A stretch of 64,000 bases of DNA from Acinetobacter lwoffii (GCF_022967985.1 NZ_JALJVC010000010.1:43535-107534), one strand, 5' to 3'; shown: positions 29,318-36,829, numbered from the stretch's first letter. Made by a program: numbers and translations. Notes: generated from the sequence alone by a model not told the origin.

Positions 29318-29340
29318 GATAAAAATTCCTATAAATTAAA

Positions 29341-30264
29341 TTAGTTAAAATCGTTTTCTAAAGCTTGTTTGGTCATGTAAGACGGCAAGAATATTTCTTC
29401 CATTTCGGTTGGGTAGCCGTCCCATTCATCAATGAGTAGCGACTCAGCCAGTCGGGCTTTGGACTTGTTGTATCGGGTTTCACCAACACTTAAAAACAGG
29501 TCAGATGCCTTGTACTGTTTGACGTTGAAAGGCAAAGCACTTTCAGCCACAAGGAAAATGAAGTCTGGCTTTTCTGCTGTGCTGTAGTACTCCTGGAAGC
29601 CTTCGCGGTACATGGCCGCTGATAGGTCATAACAAAAGTCACCGCACTTTTTAGCGAATCCGTGTGCACGTGCATCCGTTGTGGTCTTCAAGTCAAGAAT
29701 CAGGCCGTTCGGGAATGCTGAACAAGGCGCAATGTGGTAGTCAGGACGGACTCGAAGCTTTAAACCGTAGGTTGGATCTGTAAAGAAAATGCTTGCTTCG
29801 GCCATGCCATAATTATTTTGCATGTCTTTGTATGAGCTCAATGAACACAAATTATTTGCTATGCGTTGAGCGCCTTCGAGAAGATCTTCCGTGATGGTGA
29901 TCTTTGTGCCATGTTCAGCCGCAAATTTATCCCACCACTGCACACGCTTCATTGAATCCTCAGATGGATTCTTTGCATTACGCATTACGTCCGTTGGTGG
30001 CTTCGGTGCATCCGCAGGGATAACAGCAAATTCATTATGAAACTGCTCAGGCTCAAGAAATAACGTATGGGCCAAGGTTCCAAAATCTAAGTGCTTCTTA
30101 GTTTCGCGCTCAACTTCCTTGATGATATTTTTTGAATAAAAGTGGGCACCAGAACGCAGCATGTCTTTTAACTGACTTGAACTGAACTCAGGACGAGCGT
30201 GATATTCATCATTGCTCATTTTTTCAATGAGCTGTGCCGTTGGTAGTTCGATAAAGGCATTCAC
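29341..30264 (-). CDS. RecE-like PD-(D/E)XK exonuclease (DUF3799)
   Basis: A 307-residue nuclease. SSSQLKDMLRSGAHFY at about 28-43 and GTLAHTLFLEPE at about 62-73 are typical of the DUF3799/exonuclease VIII C-terminal family. The catalytic site is visible as Asp175 (RPDYHI) and Asp191-x-Lys193 (LDLKTTTDA), with His66. It should resect double-stranded ends for the RecT-like partner. The start is a GTG overlapping the upstream stop by four bases (GTGA); the next Met (residue 16) is possible. Confidence 0.82.
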   Translation of the reverse strand: MNAFIELPTAQLIEKMSNDEYHARPEFSSSQLKDMLRSGAHFYSKNIIKEVERETKKHLDFGTLAHTLFLEPEQFHNEFAVIPADAPKPPTDVMRNAKNPSEDSMKRVQWWDKFAAEHGTKITITEDLLEGAQRIANNLCSLSSYKDMQNNYGMAEASIFFTDPTYGLKLRVRPDYHIAPCSAFPNGLILDLKTTTDARAHGFAKKCGDFCYDLSAAMYREGFQEYYSTAEKPDFIFLVAESALPFNVKQYKASDLFLSVGETRYNKSKARLAESLLIDEWDGYPTEMEEIFLPSYMTKQALENDFN

Positions 30265-30503
30265 TTTGCACCCCCAACAGCTTTAACAATCGCTTCCGCC
30301 TGATACGCAGACTGCTTTTCCGCTGCATGCAAAATCATGACTGACAGACCAAAGAAGATTGAAAACAGGAGCATCCAAGCAGCGACATTTGAAGCGATTT
30401 CTTTCGCTACTGATTTCGGCTCTGGGTGTTGATACAGGTGCTCAGAAGTCATGCGCGATTGGCCGAACTCTGGCAGGTTGCTTTGAATAGGGTTTTGTTC
30501 CAT
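30261..30503 (-). CDS. Small membrane protein, first gene of the leftward early operon
   Basis: An 80-residue protein with one membrane helix (VAAWMLLFSIFFGLSVMILHAA, about residues 39-60). The first gene after the leftward promoter. Function unknown; the position is where lambda-like phages carry N or small inhibitors, but it resembles neither. A longer frame runs to 30584, but the ATG at 30503 lies after the leader hairpin and is preferred. Confidence 0.62.
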   Translation of the reverse strand: MEQNPIQSNLPEFGQSRMTSEHLYQHPEPKSVAKEIASNVAAWMLLFSIFFGLSVMILHAAEKQSAYQAEAIVKAVGGAK

Positions 30504-30522
30504 ACTTATCTCGCATATTTGC

Positions 30523-30558
30523 AAGCCCGCTAGATTTCCAGTCCCTGCGGGCTTTTTG
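30523..30558 (+). terminator. Terminator-like hairpin in the leader opposite the leftward operon
   Basis: AAGCCCGC pairs with GCGGGCTT, and the T-run follows on the plus strand only. It lies in the leader of the leftward early transcript but would terminate rightward (antisense) transcripts. Confidence 0.55.
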
Positions 30559-30573
30559 TTAGGTACGAGACAA

Positions 30574-30602
30574 ATATTAGGCAATCCTAATAAATAAGTA
30601 AA
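30574..30602 (-). promoter_or_regulatory. Leftward early promoter (PL-like)
   Basis: Read on the minus strand, TTTACT and TAATAT are separated by 17 bp. Operators at 30577 and 30602 overlap both boxes. Confidence 0.65.
30577..30590. promoter_or_regulatory. Repressor operator OL-a
   Basis: TTAGGCAATCCTAA is a palindrome of TTAGG-N4-CCTAA, the same as the sites beside cI. Confidence 0.75.
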
Positions 30603-30615
30603 TAGGTATTCCTAA
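30602..30615. promoter_or_regulatory. Repressor operator OL-b
   Basis: ATAGGTATTCCTAA matches TTAGG-N4-CCTAA at nine of ten arm positions and starts 25 bp from OL-a. Confidence 0.72.
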
Positions 30616-30641
30616 TTTTTTTGATTTATTTTTTTAGATAT

Positions 30642-30665
30642 AAAAAAACCCACAATCCAGTGGGT
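30642..30665 (-). terminator. Terminator after the cI operon
   Basis: The stem ACCCAC/GTGGGT is preceded on the plus strand by seven A residues, giving a T-run on the minus strand. Confidence 0.75.
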
Positions 30666-30709
30666 CTTAAAAACAACTTATTCTATTGACTCGATATTGA
30701 GAATTAATA

Positions 30710-30877
30710 TTATTTACTTACTTCTTTATCAACTATTACCGGCTTTAAAGATATTTGCTGATCAAGATAATTAACATCATCAAAAGGAGAGAATTTTTCA
30801 TTTTTAAAATAAACGAAATCAATAATGTGTAAAAATATAAAACCTAAGATTGCTGCAATAATTAATTTAGTTTTCAT
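30710..30877 (-). CDS. Small membrane protein cotranscribed with the repressor, 55 residues
   Basis: A frame opening MKTKLIIAAILGFIFLHIIDF, with one membrane helix and a polar C-terminal half. Its ATG lies three bases past the end of cI, with GGAGTT about ten bases upstream inside the cI end, and the terminator at 30642 follows it. It should thus be expressed in the lysogen together with cI. Function unknown; superinfection exclusion would fit the context but is not shown. Confidence 0.65.
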   Translation of the reverse strand: MKTKLIIAAILGFIFLHIIDFVYFKNEKFSPFDDVNYLDQQISLKPVIVDKEVSK

Positions 30878-30879
30878 AA

Positions 30880-31560
30880 TTATTTATAACTCCGTTCATG
30901 ACGAACCATGACACCAATGATCGATATTTTATGTTCTCTTGAAGATAGTGTTGGATAATCCGGGTTTAATGGCACCAATTCAAATTCTTCGCGGCCATAT
31001 TCATCATATCCAATTACCCGGTACTTTTTGAAAGTTGCTTCATAGGATCCATTCTGGGCAATTACAAATGAACCGGGTTGTGGTGCTAAAGATGCATCAA
31101 TTACAAGTGAGTCACCTGGTAAAAACTCGGGTGCCATACTCATTCCTTCAACCGTCAAACCAAAGACATCAGAAGGTTTTGCACTTTGATAAGTCGTATA
31201 GGTTTTATCTTTAGGATTGAGTCCGTCATATTCAACGGTTCCAAATAGACCAGCTTGAACAAAGTCCAAAACAGGAATTTCCATAACTGGCAGGTTATTA
31301 AAACTTACGTTGCTGAACTCAGATTTTATTTCTTCATCAGTAGGTTTGCCGATACCGGTAGCTAACCATTTTGAATTTACCTTTAGAAATTGGGCCGCTC
31401 GAATCAGGTTCGGGCCTTCCATATTTTTCGATTTACCAGAAAGCCAATCACTAACAGATGGTGGCTTTACCCCAACGGCGCGTGCAAGTTCGACCCCCTT
31501 AACTTTCTTAGGTGGTAAAACTTCCATGGCATATTTAAGACGTTCAGCAAGTGTTTTCAT
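30880..31560 (-). CDS. cI: CI-like repressor with LexA-type autoprotease domain
   Basis: A 226-residue repressor. The N-terminal helix-turn-helix (GVELARAVGVKPPSVSDWLSG, about 22-42) binds operators. The C-terminal S24 peptidase domain has the cleavage site Ala103-Gly104, the nucleophile Ser141 (VEGMSMAPEF) and the general-base Lys at 178-179 (ATFKKY). RecA-stimulated self-cleavage and SOS induction are expected. The first operator abuts its start codon and overlaps its ribosome site region, which suggests autoregulation. Confidence 0.93.
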   Translation of the reverse strand: MKTLAERLKYAMEVLPPKKVKGVELARAVGVKPPSVSDWLSGKSKNMEGPNLIRAAQFLKVNSKWLATGIGKPTDEEIKSEFSNVSFNNLPVMEIPVLDFVQAGLFGTVEYDGLNPKDKTYTTYQSAKPSDVFGLTVEGMSMAPEFLPGDSLVIDASLAPQPGSFVIAQNGSYEATFKKYRVIGYDEYGREEFELVPLNPDYPTLSSREHKISIIGVMVRHERSYK

Positions 31561-31573
31561 TAGGAAATCCTAA
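31560..31573. promoter_or_regulatory. Repressor operator OR-a (next to cI start)
   Basis: TTAGGAAATCCTAA is a perfect TTAGG-N4-CCTAA palindrome directly upstream of the cI ATG. Confidence 0.78.
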
Positions 31574-31584
31574 CACGAAATAAA

Positions 31585-31598
31585 TTAGGTATTCCTAT
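31585..31598. promoter_or_regulatory. Repressor operator OR-b
   Basis: TTAGGTATTCCTAT, nine of ten arm positions, 25 bp from OR-a. Confidence 0.74.
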
Positions 31599-31626
31599 TG
31601 AATAAAAATAAGGAATGCCTAATAAT
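31598..31626 (+). promoter_or_regulatory. Rightward early promoter (PR-like)
   Basis: TTGAAT and AATAAT with a 17-bp spacer lie between cI and cro; OR-b touches the -35 box and OR-c covers the spacer and start of the -10 box. Confidence 0.65.
31609..31622. promoter_or_regulatory. Repressor operator OR-c
   Basis: TAAGGAATGCCTAA, nine of ten arm positions, 24 bp from OR-b. Confidence 0.72.
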
Positions 31627-31650
31627 TGGATAATTATTTAGGAGAACAAC

Positions 31651-31872
31651 ATGAATGATGCACAGCTTATAGAAGCTCTTGGTGGACCAGCTGCCGTTGC
31701 TCGATTACTTGGGATCAGAGTTCCATCAGTAAGTGGATGGAAGAAAATCCCTACTGAAAGAAAAATCAGACTTGCTGTTATTGCTGAGGATCGTGGCCTT
31801 TCGACCAGAAAAGAACTTTTTCCAGATACCTATCAAGATATTTGGATTGAGCTGCGTGATAAGGCTGTGTGA
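31651..31872 (+). CDS. cro: Cro-like repressor
   Basis: A 73-residue protein with a Cro-type helix-turn-helix (LGGPAAVARLLGIRVPSVSGWKK, about 10-32) of the YdaS/Cro kind. It is the first gene after the rightward early promoter, divergent from cI, with ribosome site TAGGAG. It should bind the same operators and favour lytic growth. Confidence 0.85.
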   Translation: MNDAQLIEALGGPAAVARLLGIRVPSVSGWKKIPTERKIRLAVIAEDRGLSTRKELFPDTYQDIWIELRDKAV

Positions 31873-31882
31873 GGTAGAAGGC

Positions 31883-32188
31883 ATGTCCGAGAAATTAACT
31901 GAAAGTATCACGTTCAAATGCACGTATGAAGAAAAACGTGACTTAGAGGCAATTGCTAGATCTGAAAACAAAACTTTGTCTGAGCACATTAGAAGTTTAG
32001 GCATATCAAATATTTCTGAAGTTCGGGAACGTTTAAATAATCTCGCATCTCTTATGCGTCTGACCACAGATACCGTAGACACGCCTATTTTTGAATTAAC
32101 ACCTGAACCATTGATGAAACCTACCGGCACAAAAAAAGCCCATGTGTGCGACCAGATGAGCTTTTTTTGCCATTCACTCAGAAAGTAA
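31883..32188 (+). CDS. Ribbon-helix-helix-like early protein
   Basis: A 101-residue protein. ITFKCTYEEKRDLEAIARSENKTLSEHIRSL (residues about 7-37) has the strand-helix-helix pattern of Arc/MetJ-type DNA-binding domains. It lies where lambda-like phages carry CII, but it is a different fold. A longer frame starts in the cro gene; the ATG at 31883 follows a GAGGTAGAAGG ribosome site. Confidence 0.65.
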   Translation: MSEKLTESITFKCTYEEKRDLEAIARSENKTLSEHIRSLGISNISEVRERLNNLASLMRLTTDTVDTPIFELTPEPLMKPTGTKKAHVCDQMSFFCHSLRK

Positions 32189-32242
32189 ATGAGGCATGTA
32201 ACGAATGTTGAATTTAACACGTATCGGGGAGGTTGTGAAGCT

Positions 32243-33187
32243 ATGAATACTGCACAAGTAATTCCGTTTAAGAAGCCTTCACAACCAGCACAAGGGGCTG
32301 GAAAGAACATGTATAGCGATAAGTTCGATCAGGGCTATGTTATGTCTAGTCGCTTGTATCGAAAAGAAGTGTGGCCATTCATTAGTGATGCTGCACGTAA
32401 CGTCTATGCGGAGCTGGAAAACCGCATTAACGGACATAACAAGGAGTCTGATTTTGTCAGCTATTCACAACTTCAGGGTGGTGACTTACCAGGTGCGCGT
32501 AAATTAAGCCGTGAAACTGTTAGGAATGGCATAGATGAGCTATTAAAACTCAAGGTTGTTTCAATTGCTGGTACTGGTTCAAGGGGCGTAAAAAAATACG
32601 TTTTAAATGAGATATCACTAAAAGATCAGTTCACTAACAGGACTAGTTCGACTACCGAACCAGTTCGGAAAGTGAACCATACTAGTTCGACTACCGAACC
32701 AGTAACTAGTTCGGAAACCGAACACACAATAGATACTCCAATAGAATCTTTAGAAAATAATAAGAATAAAGCGCCGTCTGAATTTGTTCCTCAGGATCGT
32801 GGTGCTTTGAATTTTATTGATTACCACTCTGAGGATCCAAAGCTGTACACGCTGAAAGATCTTTCTGGGACCTACCCAATCAAACAGGATTTCATGGCGC
32901 AAGCAGCTCTGAGTTTTCCAAAGCTGTCACAAGACATCGTACTTGAACAACTCAAAGAGCTGGCGCAATGGTCAGTTGGTCAACCTGAACGTATTTCTCA
33001 AAAGTGGATGACCACTTGGTTGAACTGGTTACGCAATTACCAACCTGCAAAACCGAAGACTGAAAAACCAAAAGCCAGCAAGAAATCTAACGCAAATCTG
33101 AACGTGAATGATGCATGGAAAGATCAGGCAACTTATCACGCACCTGTTGAAAACTTCCAAGTGGATATCCCGGAGGACTTCGTATGA
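32243..33187 (+). CDS. Phage replication initiator, lambda O-like
   Basis: A 314-residue protein. The N-terminal third looks like a winged-helix DNA-binding domain (FISDAARNVYAELENRI...GARKLSRETVRNGIDELLKLKVVSIAG); a low-complexity Ser/Thr-rich linker (about 120-160) is coded by iteron DNA; the C-terminal part ends in a Lys-rich tail. Together with the DnaC-like gene after it, this gives an O-P type pair that loads host DnaB at the phage origin. The ATG at 32243 has a GGGGAGG site. Stop overlaps the next gene by four bases. Confidence 0.75.
   Translation: MNTAQVIPFKKPSQPAQGAGKNMYSDKFDQGYVMSSRLYRKEVWPFISDAARNVYAELENRINGHNKESDFVSYSQLQGGDLPGARKLSRETVRNGIDELLKLKVVSIAGTGSRGVKKYVLNEISLKDQFTNRTSSTTEPVRKVNHTSSTTEPVTSSETEHTIDTPIESLENNKNKAPSEFVPQDRGALNFIDYHSEDPKLYTLKDLSGTYPIKQDFMAQAALSFPKLSQDIVLEQLKELAQWSVGQPERISQKWMTTWLNWLRNYQPAKPKTEKPKASKKSNANLNVNDAWKDQATYHAPVENFQVDIPEDFV
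32646..32723 (+). repeat. Four origin iterons inside the initiator gene
   Basis: Four 15-bp dyad elements of consensus GTTCG-N5-CGAAC start at 32646, 32663, 32685 and 32709. Copies 1 and 3 are identical; copies 2 and 4 carry GGAAA in the centre. Lambda has its origin as iterons within gene O, so this is the probable phage replication origin. Confidence 0.75.
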
Positions 33188-33927
33188 ACGCAATGTCATC
33201 GTTTTCGTTTGGACTGAAAAAAGTTCAAGAGATCTGCAACAAGCATCAGGTCGCCATGGTTCAAGCAGGTCCATATCACAAGTGCCCTAAATGCGCCGTA
33301 GAGTTCCATGAAGAACAACTCGCACAAGCACAGGCCGAAGTGGATCGTCAGGTACGTGAAAAGCATTTTGCAGGTGCTCAACTGCCAGAGCGTCATGCTC
33401 AGTCAGGTTTTAAGAATTACAACGTTCAACACGCTGGCCACCAGAACGCTTTAAGACTTGTTGTTTCTCATGCTCAAAACATCTTGGATGGTCATAAAAA
33501 CAATCTGGTGATGGTTGGCCCTACAGGTACAGGAAAAACCCATCTGAGCTGCGCAACGGCGAAAACACTGCTGAAAAATGGCAAATACGCACGCTACATC
33601 ACCAGTGAGGATCTGGCACAACGAATCATGCACGCATGGGATGCACCAGACGCTACAGAGAAATCTGTAATCCATGATTTCACTCAATACGATTTATTAA
33701 TTCTGGATGAATATGGATTGCATGACCGTGATAAGCGCCGGGAGCTGGTGCACAAAGTTTTATATGCACGCTATGACCGCATGAAGCCGACCATGCTGAT
33801 TTCAAATTTAACCCTGGAAGAACTGCAAAAAGACTTAGGTGATCGTCTTTGGTCTCGTTTTCAGCAAGGTGGTTTAAGCGTAGTCGAATGCAATTGGAAT
33901 GATCAGCGTACAGGTGGTGCAGCATGA
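33184..33927 (+). CDS. DnaC-like helicase loader ATPase
   Basis: A 247-residue AAA+ protein. CPKC at 34-37 in the N-terminal part may bind zinc. Walker A GPTGTGKT is at 112-119 and Walker B LLILDE at 171-176, in the DnaC/IstB pattern. It should load host DnaB at the phage origin with the O-like protein. Starts at the ATGA overlap with the initiator gene. Confidence 0.85.
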   Translation: MNAMSSFSFGLKKVQEICNKHQVAMVQAGPYHKCPKCAVEFHEEQLAQAQAEVDRQVREKHFAGAQLPERHAQSGFKNYNVQHAGHQNALRLVVSHAQNILDGHKNNLVMVGPTGTGKTHLSCATAKTLLKNGKYARYITSEDLAQRIMHAWDAPDATEKSVIHDFTQYDLLILDEYGLHDRDKRRELVHKVLYARYDRMKPTMLISNLTLEELQKDLGDRLWSRFQQGGLSVVECNWNDQRTGGAA

Positions 33928-34175
33928 GTATCAGTCAATCACACGGCCACATGTTTGAACTCACGATTGAAATCGTTTTGTTCATTACGTTCCGTAGGCA
34001 GAAAACCTATGTGCAGGATGTTCTGGATGATGTGGTTTCAGACGTAAGCAAAAGAACTGTGCAGAAGTATCTGGCATCACTTGAGAAGCTTGGATACATC
34101 ACAGGCGATAAAAAATACCCACAAGGATTCCTGCCAACCGAAAAAGCTAAACAATTATTTGAGGCTGGTACATGA
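33924..34175 (+). CDS. Small winged-helix protein
   Basis: An 83-residue protein with a helix-turn-helix/wing pattern (TYVQDVLDDVVSDVSKRTVQKYLASLEKLGYITGD). It starts within the stop of the loader gene (ATGA) and its stop overlaps the RusA gene the same way. A DNA-binding role is likely; target unknown. Confidence 0.68.
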   Translation: MSISQSHGHMFELTIEIVLFITFRRQKTYVQDVLDDVVSDVSKRTVQKYLASLEKLGYITGDKKYPQGFLPTEKAKQLFEAGT

Positions 34176-34687
34176 CTGGAACCCGTTGGAGCGAAAAACA
34201 GTTAGAAGTTCACTTGAATAAGCACAATTTGCGCAAGGAATGCGCGACAGTGCAATTTAAAAACAAAATTGAAGCAAAGATACATGAAGCAGAAAAAAAC
34301 GCCGTAGACGCGAAATTAGAGCGAAATAGCGTAGGGGGTGAAAAAGTTATTTTAGATTTTAATTTGCCGGCCATTCCTCCAAGCGTAAACCACTACTGGA
34401 AGAAATCTGGACGCGGTTTCAAGTTGAGTGATGAGGCAAGAGATTTTCATGACCTGGTGAGCATGTTGGTACCAAGAATCAAAACAGCAGCACGGTTAAA
34501 ACTGGAGGTGACATTTCATTTTCCAAATCGGTTAAGACGGGATATCGATAATTACTTGAAAGCAACGATTGATAGCCTGGTGAAGTGTGAATTTTGCGTA
34601 GATGACGAACAGTTTGATGAGCTGATAGTACGCCGGGGCAATGTGGTTAAAGGCGGATTACTCAAAATAAAAGTGATGGAAATCTAA
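34172..34687 (+). CDS. rusA: RusA-family Holliday junction resolvase
   Basis: A 171-residue protein. The RusA domain runs from about residue 58 (VILDFNLPAIPPSVNHYW) and holds the catalytic acidic cluster RRDIDNYLKATIDSL (Asp124, Asp126, Asp134) and VDDEQFDE. RusA resolves branched recombination intermediates in phage DNA before packaging. An N-terminal extension of about 55 charged residues is unusual for RusA (about 120 residues). Confidence 0.86.
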   Translation: MTGTRWSEKQLEVHLNKHNLRKECATVQFKNKIEAKIHEAEKNAVDAKLERNSVGGEKVILDFNLPAIPPSVNHYWKKSGRGFKLSDEARDFHDLVSMLVPRIKTAARLKLEVTFHFPNRLRRDIDNYLKATIDSLVKCEFCVDDEQFDELIVRRGNVVKGGLLKIKVMEI

Positions 34688-35160
34688 TGAATATAGGGGT
34701 TGCTATGGGAAGTTCTATGGGGCTGCAACTAGTCGGTGGTGAGTGTGGAGATGGGGTATATACGAACTCCCCTCGCGCGCGCGCGCGTTTTATCAATCTG
34801 CATACCAAAAAGAAGGTCAAAGAGTTCAAGTTAAAACTTCGAAATTACAAGCGTCCAGACTTCAATCGCATGATCTTGGACTTAGGTAAATGCGGCTGGA
34901 CACACGAAAAGATTGCAGACGTTCTGCCGGTGTCTGGTGCTTCTACAGTTTCAGAATGGGCGCGTGGTGGCGTTCCGAACTATGACAATGGCCATGCATT
35001 CATTCTGCTATGGCAAACAGAGACAGGCATTGTACGCTACCCACTGGAAGGTGAATGGATGACATACAAATACAAGATTGGCCAGATGGATATTTTTGAA
35101 GACGGCGGCCTATGTGACCAGGTGATTGATGAGTTGGATCAGGAGATCCGTTCTAATTAA
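34687..35160 (+). CDS. Last gene of the early operon; possible late regulator
   Basis: A 157-residue protein with a helix-turn-helix-like stretch (RMILDLGKCGWTHEKIADVLPVSGASTVSEWARGG, about 62-96). The position at the end of the rightward early operon is that of Q or other late activators, but there is no direct match. An alternating (CG)7 tract codes for RARAR near residues 30-34. The start overlaps rusA (TAATG); an ATG at 34705 has a better ribosome site (AGGGG). Confidence 0.5.
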   Translation: MNIGVAMGSSMGLQLVGGECGDGVYTNSPRARARFINLHTKKKVKEFKLKLRNYKRPDFNRMILDLGKCGWTHEKIADVLPVSGASTVSEWARGGVPNYDNGHAFILLWQTETGIVRYPLEGEWMTYKYKIGQMDIFEDGGLCDQVIDELDQEIRSN

Positions 35161-35176
35161 GGGATCATTTGCCATA

Positions 35177-36046
35177 TCATTTAATAGGGGGGGCGGTTTT
35201 TAAAAATCCCTCTCTAATTAATGAGTGTAGTAAGTAGTTGACAGAAATAGCATTATGAAATGTATTTTTAAAGTAATTTTTTATATCTTCAATTTGACCT
35301 TTGAGTAAAATTGAAAGATTTTCTTTATTAATTTTATTACTACCTTTACCTGCATGTTGGTATGGCATTTGAATACGAAAAACAGTAAAACCTTCACCCT
35401 GAATCATTGAGTCACGGAGCTTATCCTTTCTAACTTGTTCATCATTAAGGTGGTTTATGCCATCAAACTCAATGACCACTTTCCCTATTAAAAAATCCTC
35501 GACTATTCTTTCATGTTGCTTTGTATTATGATTTATTTGATCAGCAAAAATTGTCATATGTAGCTCTATTGTCAAATCAAGCGAAAATTTTCCTTTGATG
35601 TTTGATTGACCATTTCGTAAATCTGACTGTGAAATTTTATTCTCTGGTATAAACGTAAAACTAAAACATGCATGATCGCGCTCACCTAATAGATTGTTAA
35701 CATTAATAAATTCTTCATTTAGGAAGCCTTGGGTCATTAGCGTGAAATTAAATGGTCTAGTTTGATTTGGACCATAATCAAGACTACTAACATATATTGG
35801 ATTATTATCAGCAATACCAGCAAGCACTTCAATTAAGCATTCAACACCAAACTTACTACAATGCGGATCCGATAGCATCGCACATAATAGAAGGCTTGGT
35901 TTCTCTCCGATACGTTTAGATAGCTCTTGAATGTTGAAAGGTTTTTTTGTTTCGTTATTAATCTTATAACGTTGTTCAATTCTTTCTTCTAAAGATGGTA
36001 GGGTGGAAATATAGCGTGGATCAATTCCACGAATTATAGTAGCCAT
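35177..36046 (-). CDS. Inverted accessory gene with a DUF559/Vsr-like nuclease domain
   Basis: A 289-residue protein coded against the direction of all neighbours and visibly AT-rich. The region KVVIEFDGINHLNDEQVRKDKLRDSMIQGEGFTVFRI, about residues 188-224, has the pattern of DUF559/Vsr-type endonucleases (E-x-D-G-x-x-H, then R-D and a hydrophobic strand). The N-terminal 180 residues are not recognised. It has its own ribosome site (AAAGAGGG) and probably its own promoter at 36050-36180. A defence or exclusion role expressed from the prophage is an inference. Confidence 0.6.
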   Translation of the reverse strand: MATIIRGIDPRYISTLPSLEERIEQRYKINNETKKPFNIQELSKRIGEKPSLLLCAMLSDPHCSKFGVECLIEVLAGIADNNPIYVSSLDYGPNQTRPFNFTLMTQGFLNEEFINVNNLLGERDHACFSFTFIPENKISQSDLRNGQSNIKGKFSLDLTIELHMTIFADQINHNTKQHERIVEDFLIGKVVIEFDGINHLNDEQVRKDKLRDSMIQGEGFTVFRIQMPYQHAGKGSNKINKENLSILLKGQIEDIKNYFKNTFHNAISVNYLLHSLIREGFLKTAPPIK

Positions 36047-36183
36047 ATGCCCTCTTTGAAAATATTTATTAAAGCTTAAAAATTTAAAGGTTGATAATAA
36101 TGGGTGATCCTATTTCATTATGTCTGCTAAATTCAAATTAGACAATTACATAATTAAATTCTCATTATCTAACATAGAAATCA

Positions 36184-36254
36184 CTCAACAAACCCCAACA
36201 CCCATACCCCCACAGTAACCCTATTCAATCAACCACTGAATAGGGTTTTTTATG
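36184..36254 (+). promoter_or_regulatory. Hairpin/U-tract/AUG junction A
   Basis: A C-rich, G-poor stretch (with CTCAACAAACCCC) is followed by an 11-bp stem AACCCTATTCA/TGAATAGGGTT at 36217-36247, a T-run, and directly the ATG at 36252. No Shine-Dalgarno sequence is present. Confidence 0.7.
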
Positions 36255-36593
36255 GGTACTCGCAAAGTAAATACACCAGGTGCAACAGAGAAGGCACCGG
36301 AACCAGTCAGCACAGCCGAACAGGCCGATGCAGCGTTAGAGCATATCACTGGCAACGATCCAGCACCTGAAGTACCACAAGACCAGTCTACTAATGAAAC
36401 CAGTTCACTAGGTGCACCAGTTGAACCTGTCGAAGATCTGGCAGCCAAAAAGGAATATGAAGAATTCCTTCAATGGCGGAAAAACAAAGGTGAAGCAGTA
36501 CAACCAGCTACACAGCATGCACCTACCGACCCGACAGCAAAGCGTACGCGCCAAGTTGTAGGCCCTAACGGCTGGATCACCGAGGAGTACTAA
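36252..36593 (+). CDS. Phage protein of unknown function, start of the late region
   Basis: A 113-residue protein, Pro/Ala/Glu-rich and probably disordered in its first half (EKAPEPVSTAEQADAALEHI), with a conserved-looking C-terminal end (RTRQVVGPNGWITEEY). It is first in the rightward late cluster. Its ATG follows a hairpin and U-tract with no ribosome site. Confidence 0.65.
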   Translation: MGTRKVNTPGATEKAPEPVSTAEQADAALEHITGNDPAPEVPQDQSTNETSSLGAPVEPVEDLAAKKEYEEFLQWRKNKGEAVQPATQHAPTDPTAKRTRQVVGPNGWITEEY

Positions 36594-36595
36594 CC

Positions 36596-36826
36596 ATGTG
36601 TGGTGGATTCGTAGGCAAGGCCATTAGCACCGTAACGGATGCCATTGGCCTGACAGATACCAAGGCAGCATCCAAAGGCTATGACGCTCAGGCAGCAGAA
36701 GCCAAAGCCCGAGCAGAGGCACAGACAGCAGAAAACGAACAGGTTGCACAGCGTAAAAAGCGTAAGGCATCTGAGGTGCTTTCTTCTGCATCTGATGATG
36801 AAAAGAAATCAACACTAGGCGGATAA
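36596..36826 (+). CDS. Small late protein, 76 residues
   Basis: Opens MCGGFVGKAIS and continues with a charged Ala-rich helix (about 27-62). The pattern recalls the small MC-G-G proteins that precede connectors in T7-like gene clusters and may be a minor virion protein. Function unknown. Confidence 0.62.
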   Translation: MCGGFVGKAISTVTDAIGLTDTKAASKGYDAQAAEAKARAEAQTAENEQVAQRKKRKASEVLSSASDDEKKSTLGG

Positions 36827-36829
36827 GGC

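Noticed and set aside
31726..32310. Minus-strand frame of 194 codons opposite cro and the RHH gene
   Set aside because: It lies opposite two better supported genes with ribosome sites and has no recognisable domain.
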